A stretch of 64,000 nt of DNA from Amycolatopsis sp. CA-128772 (GTDB taxonomy: Bacteria > Actinomycetota > Actinomycetes > Mycobacteriales > Pseudonocardiaceae), in assembly GCF_002904295.1 (NCBI RefSeq), contig NZ_PPHG01000087.1, forward strand, positions 1 to 64,000, in the 5' to 3' direction. Under the pieces are notes generated by a model, which made no database searches, was not told the origin of the DNA, and was given only the letters and a program-made list of their open reading frames with translations. Below, in pieces: positions 44,568 through 53,185 of this stretch. Numbering within the stretch: the first letter of the stretch is position 1; the number at the start of each line of letters is the position of its first letter. The position numbers and the translations under genes are program-made.

Positions 44568-45815
44568 TCACCCCATCGTGTGGAAAACCGGCCCGGATCG
44601 GGCGAGCATCGGCAGCGAGACGAAGTCCGCGAGCGCCTGCTGGCCGGCGGCGTTCGCGTGGATGCCGTCGCCGTTGTCGTACGCCGGCAGGATGCTGTTC
44701 GGCTTCAGCGGGTCCGCCAGCACCGTGTCGAAGTCCACCACGCCGGAACACGTGCCGCCGCAGGTGTTCCAGCGTTTCACGAACAGCGCGATCTCGTGCC
44801 GGTCCAGGTTCGCCTGGTCGCCGTAGCCCGGCCGGGGCGTGCTCGGTGTGACGTAGACCGGGATCCCGGCCGCCCGCAGCCGCGCGAACACCGAGCGGTA
44901 GCTGTCGAGGATCGTCGCCGCGTCGCAGCCGTACGCCAGGTCGTTCGTGCCGTAGTAATAGATGACGGCCGTGACGCCGTGCAGCGCCAGGACGTCCCGG
45001 TCCAGCCGGCTCGACGCGTCCAGGCCCGCCACCGACGGCGGCATCCCCGGGCACGACCGCGCGCTGGTCGTCCCCGACACGCCGGCGTTGGCCACCGCGA
45101 GCGGGACCGGCGACGCGACGATCCGCCGCGCCAGGTCGTCGGTCCACCGCCGGTTGGCGCCCGGCCGGGTGCAGCCGGGACCGCAGTTCGTGCTGCCGAT
45201 GCCGTCGACGACCGAGCTGCCGTACGGGACGACGACACCGTTCAGCGCCGTGTTGTGCACGTCGACGGCGCTGACCACGTACGTCGACCCGACCGTCGAG
45301 GTGAAGGCGCCGCCCGAGACGTCGCCGGTGTGGTCGCCCGAGCCCGGCGGCGTCAGGTAGTTGTCCCGCAACGCCGCGCCGTGGCGGCCGGGGACGGCGG
45401 TGCCCTCGACCGACATGCTGACCGCGAGGTCGGAGTCCGGGCGCGTCGCGAGCCGGGTCTCGTCGCTCCAGACCTCGCCACCGGCGGGAATCGTCACCGC
45501 CGGACGGCCGGCGAAGGTCAGCTCACGCGCGTAGGAGACGGCCGCGCCGCCCGCGCCCGGCCCGGCGGTGGCGTGCCCGATGGTCAGCGGGCCGGTGCCG
45601 AAGGTGTTCTGGAACCGGACGCGAACCGCGTCGCCGCCCTAGCTGAGGTGGGTGAGCATCCGCAGGGACTGCCCGCTCACCGCGGCGTCGGCCCGGCCGT
45701 CCTGCGACTGCGCCCACGACGTGAACCACGCCCGCCCGGCCCCGGCGGCCCCCGGTGCGGAGACGACGACGGCCGCGGCCACGGAAACCGCAGCGAGAAG
45801 GGCGAACCTGCGCAC
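44568..45815 (-). pseudogene. SGNH/GDSL-type secreted esterase interrupted by an in-frame TAG
   Basis: Reading from the GTG at 45815 (RBS GGGAGG) gives a signal peptide and WFTSWAQSQDGRADAAVSGQSLRMLTHLS, then a TAG at 45641-45639. The same frame continues GGDAVRVRFQNTFGTGPLTIGHA and on to the SGNH motifs SSVVDGIGSTN, VANAGVSGTTS, YYYGTNDLAYG and DGIHANAAGQQ at the C-terminus. The two halves are in one frame with one stop between them, so the full protein would be about 415 residues, normal for this secreted esterase/lipase-like family. The GDSL serine position is DGIGS. It is either a recent pseudogene, a sequencing error, or a recoded stop. Confidence 0.85.
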
Positions 45816-45942
45816 GGCGCCTCCCGAGTCCACAAAGGACGAACGACGAACAGCTCCCGGCTGATCGTAGGCAGGCGGTCACGCGGGCGACAAGGTTTTG
45901 TCCGATCTTGTCAGCGGCGGCGGATTCCGATTCGATGGCGGC

Positions 45943-46182
45943 ATGACCGAACCACGCCTCTTCGGCGATCCGTACGAGACCCCGGACGGGACCACGGTGG
46001 TTCCGGTCCACCGGCCGGTCGGGGTGTTCGCCGTCCGCGAGGGCCAGGCCCAGTGGGCGCCGGCGGTCGACGCCACGCGCGTCGCCCTGCTGGGGGTCGG
46101 TGTCGGGCTCGTCGCCGCCACCCTCGCCGGCATCGCCATGGTGCACCGGCCGCCGTGGCCCGACCTGCGCCGGCGGCACTAA
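45943..46182 (+). CDS. Small single-span membrane protein
   Basis: This 79-residue protein has a hydrophilic N-terminus (LFGDPYETPDGTTVVPVHRPVGVFAVREGQAQWAPAVD) and one C-terminal membrane helix (VALLGVGVGLVAATLAGIAMV) with a basic tail. The PDGTTVVPV region resembles part of the GerW/YtfJ sporulation-protein family, but the match is from memory and weak. The start ATG has only GGCGG upstream. It is convergent with the lysozyme gene, overlapping by four bases. Confidence 0.55.
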   Translation: MTEPRLFGDPYETPDGTTVVPVHRPVGVFAVREGQAQWAPAVDATRVALLGVGVGLVAATLAGIAMVHRPPWPDLRRRH

Positions 46183-47006
46183 CCCTTCGCCAGCGCCTGG
46201 ACGCGGCCGATCGGGCCGTTGTAGTAGTTCTGGTCGCCCGGCAGGCCGCCGCCCCGGGCGAACTGCCAGATGCTGTGCTTGTCCCAGCCCGCCGGGAGCT
46301 CGCCGACCTCCGGGCCGTAGCGCGCGAGCCACAGCGGGTCCGTCTCACCGAAGCGGCCGGTGTTGCCCGTGCACTGCTTCCACCACGCCGTGCTCGTGTA
46401 GATCAGCGCGCTGCGCTTGACCTTCGCCAGGTACGTGCGCGTGAAGTCGGCGATCCACGTCGTCATGTCCGCCGGGTTCTTGCCGTAGCAGACGTCGCCG
46501 TACGGGTTGTATTCGATGTCCAGGGCGCCGGGCAGGGTGGTGCCGTCCCCCCGCCAGCCGCCGCCGTTCGCGATGAAGTACTCCGCCTGCTCGGCGCCGC
46601 CGGAAATGTCCGGGCGGCCGAAGTGGTACGCCCCGCGGATGAGGCCGGCCGCGTGCGCGCCGTCGTACTGCTGGCCGAACTGCGGGTTGACGAACCCGGT
46701 GCCCTCGGTCGCCTTGACGTAGGTGAACTTCGCCCCCGCGCCGGCCGCCGCGGTCCAGTCGACCGGGCCCTGGTGCCCGCTGACGTCGTGCCCGAGCGTC
46801 TGTTCGGGCGCTTCGGCGCGAGGTGTCCCGTGCACGCCTTCGTGCCGCGCGATCTGCGTGCCGGCGAAGTTCGCCGCGGCCAGCGAGTAGTCGGGCGCGG
46901 CCGACGCGGGCGGGGGCGCGACCACCGGTGCGAGCACGGCCAGCACGCCGGCGAGCCAGGCTCGCCACCGCCGGGGTTCGTCGTGTCCGGCAACGGTTCG
47001 GCTCAT
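46179..47006 (-). CDS. Secreted GH25 lysozyme
   Basis: This 275-residue muramidase has an N-terminal signal (WRAWLAGVLAVLAPVVAPPPASAA). The GH25 barrel motifs follow: GHDVSGHQGPVDW, YVKATEGTGFVNPQF, GAYHFGRPD, and the catalytic strand LPGALDIEYNPYG with the acidic pair DxE. It cleaves the sugar backbone of peptidoglycan outside the cell. The ATG at 47006 was chosen because GGAG lies five bases upstream and the signal peptide follows. It ends 91 bases from the radical SAM gene's stop side and is transcribed in the same direction. Confidence 0.93.
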   Translation of the reverse strand: MSRTVAGHDEPRRWRAWLAGVLAVLAPVVAPPPASAAPDYSLAAANFAGTQIARHEGVHGTPRAEAPEQTLGHDVSGHQGPVDWTAAAGAGAKFTYVKATEGTGFVNPQFGQQYDGAHAAGLIRGAYHFGRPDISGGAEQAEYFIANGGGWRGDGTTLPGALDIEYNPYGDVCYGKNPADMTTWIADFTRTYLAKVKRSALIYTSTAWWKQCTGNTGRFGETDPLWLARYGPEVGELPAGWDKHSIWQFARGGGLPGDQNYYNGPIGRVQALAKG

Positions 47007-47096
47007 CCACGCTCCGATCTCGGTCCTGGCACGTCCGAGATCCATGGTGCCTGCCCGCGTCGCTCCCCGCGAGCGTCATGTCACCCGATGTAGTGA

Positions 47097-48545
47097 TCAG
47101 AGTTCGGTGGTGATGATCGCCTCCACGAGCGTCTCCCCCGGCGGCGTCAGCGCGACCACGCCGTCCGCGGGACGCAGCTCGACGAGCCCGCGCGCGGCCA
47201 GCGACCGGAACCGGCCCAGCCACGGCTCCGCGAACAGCGAGCGGCCCGGGAACCGGTCCCGGTGCAGGGAATCGCGCAGCGGCTGCAACGTCGTCAGCGC
47301 CATCTTGACGGCCCGGGCCTCCTGCGCCTCGGGCGTGAACCGCGTCGCCGACCCCAGCGGGATCCGGCCGGCCAGCACGGTTTCGGGGTAGCGGCGGGAG
47401 TTCACGTCGGTGATCGCCTCGGACGCGCGGCAGCTCGAGCTGCCGCCCAGCCCGATCGCCACCTCGGCTTCCTGCTTGTCCTGGTCGACCATGATGGACT
47501 TCCACTTCTCCGGCCCGCGGCCGTCGCGCGCGAAGTACATCGTCGGGTGCTCGGTGTACCCGGCCGCCCGCAGGCCCTCGGTGAGCAGCTCCCGCATCTG
47601 GTACTGCTCGCCGAGGGTGGGCCAGCGGTGGCCGTCGCGCACCAGCTTGTCCCGGTAGGACGGCAGCTGCCACGCCGCCGGCTTCTCGCCGGTGACGCCG
47701 GTGCGGGTGTCGCTGTAGGAGGCCAGGTGCAGCTTCGTGCAGACCACCGCCGTGACCTCGTTCTCCAGCACGACGTCCAGGTCGCGGCGGACGCTGTCGA
47801 GGTTCTGATCGAGCAGGCCGTACATCAGGTCGATGCTGACCCACTCGAAACCCGCCGCCGTCGCGTTGCGGACGAAGTCCACGCACATCGACGCCGTGTG
47901 CTCCCGCCCGCACAGCCGCAGCACGTGGTCGTCGAACGACTGGACGCCGCTGGACAGCTTGGTGCAGCCCAGCTCCCGCAGGAGGTCGAGCTTGGCCGGG
48001 GTGAACGTGCTGGGGTCGCCCTCGAACCGGATCGTCGTCGACGGCGTGAACCCGAAGTTCGACCGGTAGAACTCCAGCAGGCGGCGGATCTCCGGCTCCG
48101 GCAGCAGCGACGGCGTGCCGCCGAAGACGTTGAACTCCCCCACCTCGGCACCGGCCAGGCGGGGCACGGCGTCGAGCCACAGCCGCGCCTCGGCGATGTT
48201 GAGGTCGACCCAGGACTTCGCCTTTTCGTACGCCACTTCGGGGTTGCCCTTGACCAGCACCACCGGGTACTGGCAGAACCGGCAGCGGTAGGCACACGTC
48301 GGGATGTAGGACCACAGGTGGATCGGCCCGGACGAGGCCAGCTGCGCGTCCAGGTCACGCAGGAAGTCCTCCGGGGTACCGGGGACGTTGCCCGGGAAGA
48401 CGTGCGCGCCGAACGGGTCTTCCTGCACGAAGTCCAGCAGGTGGCGGTTTTCGGGCGCTTCGAGGACGTCGAGCACCGCGGGCCGCGGCCACCCGGGGTC
48501 GATCGTGTGCAGCGAGCCGATCGCCTCTTCGTAGCCCAGGGACAT
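47097..48545 (-). CDS. HemW-like radical SAM enzyme
   Basis: This 482-residue protein has the radical SAM cluster motif CAYRCRFC (CxxxCxxC), then FNVFGGTPSLLP and LSSGVQSFDDHVLRLCGREH, all typical of the HemN/HemW group. The C-terminal part (about 330-482) ends in a winged-helix-like stretch. True HemN makes protoporphyrinogen; HemW carries heme; class C radical SAM methylases and cyclopropanases share the fold. The start overlaps the stop of the double glycosyltransferase by one base (TGATG), so it probably acts on the same product, not in heme synthesis. The family assignment is firm; the function is not. Confidence 0.85.
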   Translation of the reverse strand: MSLGYEEAIGSLHTIDPGWPRPAVLDVLEAPENRHLLDFVQEDPFGAHVFPGNVPGTPEDFLRDLDAQLASSGPIHLWSYIPTCAYRCRFCQYPVVLVKGNPEVAYEKAKSWVDLNIAEARLWLDAVPRLAGAEVGEFNVFGGTPSLLPEPEIRRLLEFYRSNFGFTPSTTIRFEGDPSTFTPAKLDLLRELGCTKLSSGVQSFDDHVLRLCGREHTASMCVDFVRNATAAGFEWVSIDLMYGLLDQNLDSVRRDLDVVLENEVTAVVCTKLHLASYSDTRTGVTGEKPAAWQLPSYRDKLVRDGHRWPTLGEQYQMRELLTEGLRAAGYTEHPTMYFARDGRGPEKWKSIMVDQDKQEAEVAIGLGGSSSCRASEAITDVNSRRYPETVLAGRIPLGSATRFTPEAQEARAVKMALTTLQPLRDSLHRDRFPGRSLFAEPWLGRFRSLAARGLVELRPADGVVALTPPGETLVEAIITTEL

Positions 48546-51124
48546 CAGAACACCCCTCCGTTGCCGAAGTAGTTGTGGGCCTCGCCGGACTCGCGGTCTT
48601 CGCAGTAGTAGCGGACGAACTCGGCGAACCGCGCGGCCGGGACCTCCGCCAGGCACGGCGGCAGCGGCGGCGGGTGCCCGATGTCCTCGCCGACGTGCCG
48701 GCGCAGGCAGGCGAACAGCTCGTCGGCGAACTCGAAGTACAGCCGGTACGACGGCGTCTTGTAGGCGTGGATCGGGGTGAAGTCGACGACGCGCATTTCG
48801 TGCCGGATCTCGGCGATCCGCCGGGCCAGCCGCGCGGCCAGGCCGGCGCCGAAGAACGCGATGACGGCGTCGTCCTCCAGCAGCGCCGGGGTCAGCAGCA
48901 CCGGCAGGAGCGTGTTCTTCGGCGTGAAGTCCTTGATGGAGAACTCCCACGCCTGCCGCGCCTCGGCTTCGGTGAGGTCGGCCGGCGCGGACGGCCCCGA
49001 CGGGCGGATGTCGCGCATGACGATGATGCCGTCCGAACCGTAGGCGCGCCCGGCGATGACCTCGTCGATGGCGTGGTCGACGCGCCGCGGGTTGATCTCG
49101 ACGCGCGAACGCGGGGCGTAGGTGATCGCGTCGCCGCCGCTGGCGACCCTGATCCCGAAGTCCCAGTCGTCGGAGAGGTGGTTGACGAACTTCCCGTCCT
49201 GCAGCTGGTAGAAGATCTCGATGCCGCCGGCGCGCTCGTAGGCGTCGCGCTCGACGGCGAAGCCCTTGCCGTCGGGAAAGCCGCCGAAGAGCGCGAAGGT
49301 GACCGCGCGGCAGCGCAGGGTCCGCTGGATCGCGTCCCACAGCCGCGGCCGTCCGGTGAAGTGGCCGGCGTTGTAGTAGTAGTCGCAGACGCCGATCGCG
49401 GCCTTGCTCGACTCCATCGCGGCGAACAGCTCGCTCAGCCAGTGCGGGTCGACGCGGCAGTCGGCGTCGGCGGAGACGAGGTAGAACCGCTCCCCCGGGT
49501 CGGACTCGGGCCGGTTCCGGCTGCGGGCCGCGGCGAAGTCCATCCCGGCCCGCCGCGCGCACGAGACGCCCTGCTCCGGCTCGTGGATGACGTGCAGGGC
49601 CAGGTCCGGGTGCGCGGCCGCGAAGGCCCGGGCGACGGCCACGGTGTCGTCGGTGGAGTTGTTGTCGACGAGCACGACCTCGTACCGGCCTTTGTCCAGG
49701 GGCGCGTCGCCGTCGCGCTGGTCGTGCAGCGTCCGCAGCACCTCCGGCAGGTTCGCGGCTTCGTTGTACACCGGCAGCACGACGCTCAGCCGCGTCGCCG
49801 CGCCCATCGGCGGCGGGTACAGCCGGTCGACCAGGTCGTCGACCACCCGCGCGCCGAACCGCGCCTGCCCGAGTTCCGAGTTCACCCGCACCACTTCGGC
49901 CCGCTTTCGTTCGTCGGTGATCAGCTCGGCGACTTCGCGGGCGAACGCCGCGTCCGGCAGGTCGCGGGCCCGGATGTCCAGCACCGGGGCCCGGAACCGG
50001 CCGTAGACGACGTCGTACAGCTCGTACCCGCTGGTGATGTACGGCGTCCCGGAGGCGATCGCCTCGCTGACCGGGTTGCCGTAGCTCTCGTAGTCGTAGG
50101 AGGTCAGGAACGACACGACGGTCGCGTGCGCGAGCAGGTCGCGCACGGAGTACCGGCCGGGGACCGTCGTGTCGTACGGGGTCAGCCAGCCGCCGAACAC
50201 GACCCGCTCGCGCACGCCGAGGCGCGTCGCGAGGCCGGCCAGCCGGGCGTGCTCGGTGGGCGTCTCGCCGACGTCGCCGGCGACGAACAGCCACGCGTCC
50301 GGCAGCAACGCGAGGAGGTGGAGATCGCGGTCGATGCGCTTCTGCGGGATGATCCGCGTGATCCGGGCCAGCAGCGGGACGCCGTCGGGAATGGAGTGGT
50401 CACGCCGGAAGGCCGCGTTGCGTTCGTCGATCCGCGCGGGGGCGATGGCGAAGCTGTTGGGCAGGACGTCGATGTTCGCCAGCTCCGGCACCCATTCCAG
50501 GGTCCGTGCCTTCGCCTGTTCGTGGAGGGCGAAGTAGTGGATGTGCGGGGAGTTGCGCGGCGCCGGGACGCCGGGGTACGGGAAGCGGCCGTACTTGGCG
50601 ATCCCCGGTTCGCTCTGCCACATCAGGTCGTGGTCGCGCCAGAACACGAACCGGCCGAGCCGGTGGCGGGCGCCGTAGCGGTCGATCGCCCGGTACAGCC
50701 CTTCGGTGTAGGCGATGTTCTCGGGCAGGGTGCCGTTCTCCACCATCACCATCGTGACACCGAGGCGTTCCCAGGTGGCCACGATCCGGTCCGCCAGCTC
50801 GCCGGCGATCCGGTCGATCTCGGGCCGCAGGGTGTTGTCGCCGCCCTGCACGACTCCGCGCAGGACGCGTTCGACGAACTCCCGGTCGTAGCCGCGGATC
50901 TCGTCGACGCGTTCGACGCGGTCGAGCGTGACCCAGTCCGGCAGCAGCTGCCCTTCGTCGCGGTAGGGGCGGAAGAAGGCGCCCTTGTCGGCCTTGACGT
51001 CGTACCCGAGGTCCAGGTGGACGCGGTGCCCGCGGGCGGCGAAGCGGCGCGCCGTCTTGAGGAACTCGACCACGACCCCGGACAGCGGAGTGGCGTCGAA
51101 GGACACGCCCCAGAGCACTGACAT
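48545..51124 (-). CDS. Double glycosyltransferase (GT4-like plus GT2-like)
   Basis: This 859-residue fusion has an N-terminal GT-B, GT4-like half (1-415) with the donor-binding motif ESYGNPVSE (E-x7-E) and ARITRIIPQKRIDRDL. A GT-A, GT2-like half (about 425-690) follows, with SVVLPVYNEAANLPEV, VLVDNNSTDDTVAVA and the DxD-type SADADCRVDPHW. The last 170 residues are not recognised. The layout implies sequential transfer of two sugars, or transfer plus polymerisation. No membrane span is visible. The ATG at 51124 (MSVLWGVSF) was preferred over a TTG nine bases upstream. It is coupled to the radical SAM gene downstream. Confidence 0.85.
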   Translation of the reverse strand: MSVLWGVSFDATPLSGVVVEFLKTARRFAARGHRVHLDLGYDVKADKGAFFRPYRDEGQLLPDWVTLDRVERVDEIRGYDREFVERVLRGVVQGGDNTLRPEIDRIAGELADRIVATWERLGVTMVMVENGTLPENIAYTEGLYRAIDRYGARHRLGRFVFWRDHDLMWQSEPGIAKYGRFPYPGVPAPRNSPHIHYFALHEQAKARTLEWVPELANIDVLPNSFAIAPARIDERNAAFRRDHSIPDGVPLLARITRIIPQKRIDRDLHLLALLPDAWLFVAGDVGETPTEHARLAGLATRLGVRERVVFGGWLTPYDTTVPGRYSVRDLLAHATVVSFLTSYDYESYGNPVSEAIASGTPYITSGYELYDVVYGRFRAPVLDIRARDLPDAAFAREVAELITDERKRAEVVRVNSELGQARFGARVVDDLVDRLYPPPMGAATRLSVVLPVYNEAANLPEVLRTLHDQRDGDAPLDKGRYEVVLVDNNSTDDTVAVARAFAAAHPDLALHVIHEPEQGVSCARRAGMDFAAARSRNRPESDPGERFYLVSADADCRVDPHWLSELFAAMESSKAAIGVCDYYYNAGHFTGRPRLWDAIQRTLRCRAVTFALFGGFPDGKGFAVERDAYERAGGIEIFYQLQDGKFVNHLSDDWDFGIRVASGGDAITYAPRSRVEINPRRVDHAIDEVIAGRAYGSDGIIVMRDIRPSGPSAPADLTEAEARQAWEFSIKDFTPKNTLLPVLLTPALLEDDAVIAFFGAGLAARLARRIAEIRHEMRVVDFTPIHAYKTPSYRLYFEFADELFACLRRHVGEDIGHPPPLPPCLAEVPAARFAEFVRYYCEDRESGEAHNYFGNGGVF

Positions 51125-51126
51125 CG

Positions 51127-51390
51127 ATGTCAAACCCCCGTATCGGCCTCGCCGTCGATTCCAGCGTAAGCGCCGGGGCGTCGAACGGCCGTGTGAACGC
51201 CTTCGTGGTCAACCTGCGGGCGCTCGCGCTGGTGCTCGGCGCGGCCGGTTTCCGCTGGTGCGCGGCCGTTCCGGGGGCGACGCGCGGGGTGACGCCGCCT
51301 CCGGGTGCGATCGTGCTGGTGCTGTCGGGTTCCGCGATGGTGATCGCGGCCCTCCGGGTGCGGCGGAGGCGGCTCAGCCGACCGGCTTGA
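51127..51390 (+). CDS. Doubtful small membrane protein
   Basis: This 87-codon frame has two hydrophobic stretches (LRALALVLGAAGFRWC and GAIVLVLSGSAMVIAAL) and a basic tail. Its ATG lies three bases from the divergent glycosyltransferase start, and its end overlaps the P450 gene by 17 bases, leaving little room for a promoter; a GTG at about 51193 would be a shorter start. It is the only candidate in the 250-base gap. No family is recognised. Confidence 0.3.
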   Translation: MSNPRIGLAVDSSVSAGASNGRVNAFVVNLRALALVLGAAGFRWCAAVPGATRGVTPPPGAIVLVLSGSAMVIAALRVRRRRLSRPA

Positions 51391-52668
51391 GCTTCAGGTG
51401 GAAGTTGTCCAGGGTCGCCGGGAGCGGGCGTTCGGGAGACAGGACCGGGCCCGACGCCTGCTCGTACCCGTGGTCACGCAGCAGGGCGGCCAGCATCGTG
51501 CTCGCGCAGAACTGGACCAGGTCGCGGCCCGGGCAGATCGCCGGGCCCGCGCTGAACGGGACCAGCGCCGGGTTCTCCGCCGCCCGGCCGTCGAGCCAGA
51601 GGTCCGGCTCGAAGCGGTCCGCGTAGGGCAGGCCCGGGTCGCGGTGGAAGAACGGCGTGAAGATCAGCACCGTCGTTCCCGCCGGGCCCCACGCCGTCTC
51701 TTCCGTCGTCTCGCGGAGGATCATCGGTGTCGTCGGCCACAGGCGCACCGACTCCAGGACGCACGCGCGCAGGTAGCTCAGCTGCGCCGGTTCCGTCCCG
51801 TCGATCTCCGAACGGGCGCGGTCCTGCTCCGCCGGGTGGCTCGCCAGCAGGGCCAGCGTCCGGTAGGTGGCCATGCCCGCCGCGTCGAACGCGAACAGCC
51901 AGTGCGCCACCTGGTCGGGCGCGTCCACCGCGTCGGTCGCGGCGATCACCGCGGCCAGGCTGCCCGGCTCGGCGCGGTCCAGGTGCCCGGTCAGCCGGCG
52001 CCGGAACTCCTCGCGCAGCTGCTTGCGCTTCGGGTGCGCGTACGCCCAGTTCGCGTCGAGCCGCAGGCGTTCGAGCTGGTCGGTCAGCGTCGTGTCGTCC
52101 CGGGCGGCCGAGCCGAGCACGACGCGCCGGACCACGCGCCACCAGGTGACGTTGAACGTGTCCCAGTCGAGCGTTGCGGCGGACGGCAAGCCGGCCGCCT
52201 CCTCGGCGATCACCCGGGCGAACGGGGCCGCCAGCTCGTGCAGCGGACGGCCCGGCTGCAGGACGGCCTCGGTGAACGCCCGGCGGGCCGGGCGGCCGGC
52301 CGCGTCGGAGATCAGCACGCCGTGCGGCTGGAAGTGGCTCAGCGCCGCCCGCTTCTCCACTGTGGACTGAACGGCGTCGGCGCGCCGGCCAGCACGCGCT
52401 TCACGTCCGCACCGGACAGAGCGAGCTCGACCGTCCGGCCGGGCACGCGCAACCGGAGCGGGCGGCCGTAGTGGCGGTCACGCAGGTGACGCAGCAGGCG
52501 CACGGCCGGGCGGTCGAACTGCAGCTTCCCGGCCACCGCCATCGCCGCCGGGCGGCGCTTGATCACCCCACGGGCCAAAGTGGGCAGCGCCACCTGGACC
52601 GCGACGCGCAGGGTTTCAGCCACCGAAGCGGTCTCCGGTCGCGTGCGATGCTCCCGAGTGGACGTCAT
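51374..52668 (-). pseudogene. Cytochrome P450 split by a frameshift
   Basis: The ATG at 52668 opens a frame of 109 codons (to 52339) encoding a P450 N-terminus (VPGRTVELALSGADVKRVLAGAPTPFSP). The continuation lies in another frame and is visible from about 52378: STVEKRAALSHFQPHGVLIS, then the I-helix FDAAGMATYR, the ExxR helix ESVRLWPTT and the heme loop FSAGPAICPGRDLVQF. Joining them needs a -1 type shift (or one missing base) around 52357-52372. The pieces together make a normal P450 of about 430 residues with every catalytic motif present. It may be a pseudogene or an assembly error. Confidence 0.85.
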
Positions 52669-52707
52669 GGTGCCCGGCTACCCGCGCTGATCAGCCCGAA
52701 ACGCCCC

Positions 52708-53052
52708 TCAGCCGCGCAGGGCGACGTTCAGCACGTCGCCGGCGTGGTCCAGGCAGTCCACACAGATCACCGCGTCCCGCGCAGCGCAGTCCACCCGCAG
52801 CAGCGGGCGGCGGAGCCCGAGGAACGTCCGGCGCTCGCGGCGGCCGCAGAAGTCGCAGACCGCGGCCAGCGGCGACGTCACCGCGGCCAGCACGTCCCCC
52901 ACCGGGGTCTCCCGGTCCGCGCCGTCGCGCACCACCCGCAGGCCGGCGCGGGCGCAGTCCACGCAGATCGGCCCGTTCCGGCCGGGGACCCGGGGGTCGC
53001 GCCGCCTGCCGCAGAACCGGCACGGTGCGCCCGCGCCGTTCGTCGCCGTCAC
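52708..53052 (-). CDS. Protein with two ClpX-type zinc fingers
   Basis: This 114-residue protein consists of two similar units. Each has CxFCGRR followed 20-30 residues later by ICVDC: PCRFCGRRRD...PICVDCARAG and VCDFCGRRER...VICVDCLDHAG. The pattern matches the four-cysteine zinc-binding domain at the start of ClpX, which binds substrates or adaptors, but here it is duplicated and no ATPase part is present. It may act as a substrate adaptor or a decoy. The GTG start has GGAGG upstream. No neighbours with an obvious link were found. Confidence 0.75.
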   Translation of the reverse strand: MTATNGAGAPCRFCGRRRDPRVPGRNGPICVDCARAGLRVVRDGADRETPVGDVLAAVTSPLAAVCDFCGRRERRTFLGLRRPLLRVDCAARDAVICVDCLDHAGDVLNVALRG

Positions 53053-53185
53053 CGCGGCCTCCTCGGTTTCGCCGCTCGCGCGCCGGGAATCCGGGCCGCG
53101 GCGCGCCTCTCCCCGGCCACGCTACCCGGCTTCCGGGCAGCCGGCCGATCCCGGTGCGGCGGGATGAGCGATCAGGAGGAGAGTT

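Noticed and set aside
45639..45641. Selenocysteine recoding of the esterase stop, given the nearby sel genes
   Set aside because: The codon is TAG, not TGA, and no hairpin like a SECIS element is evident after it.
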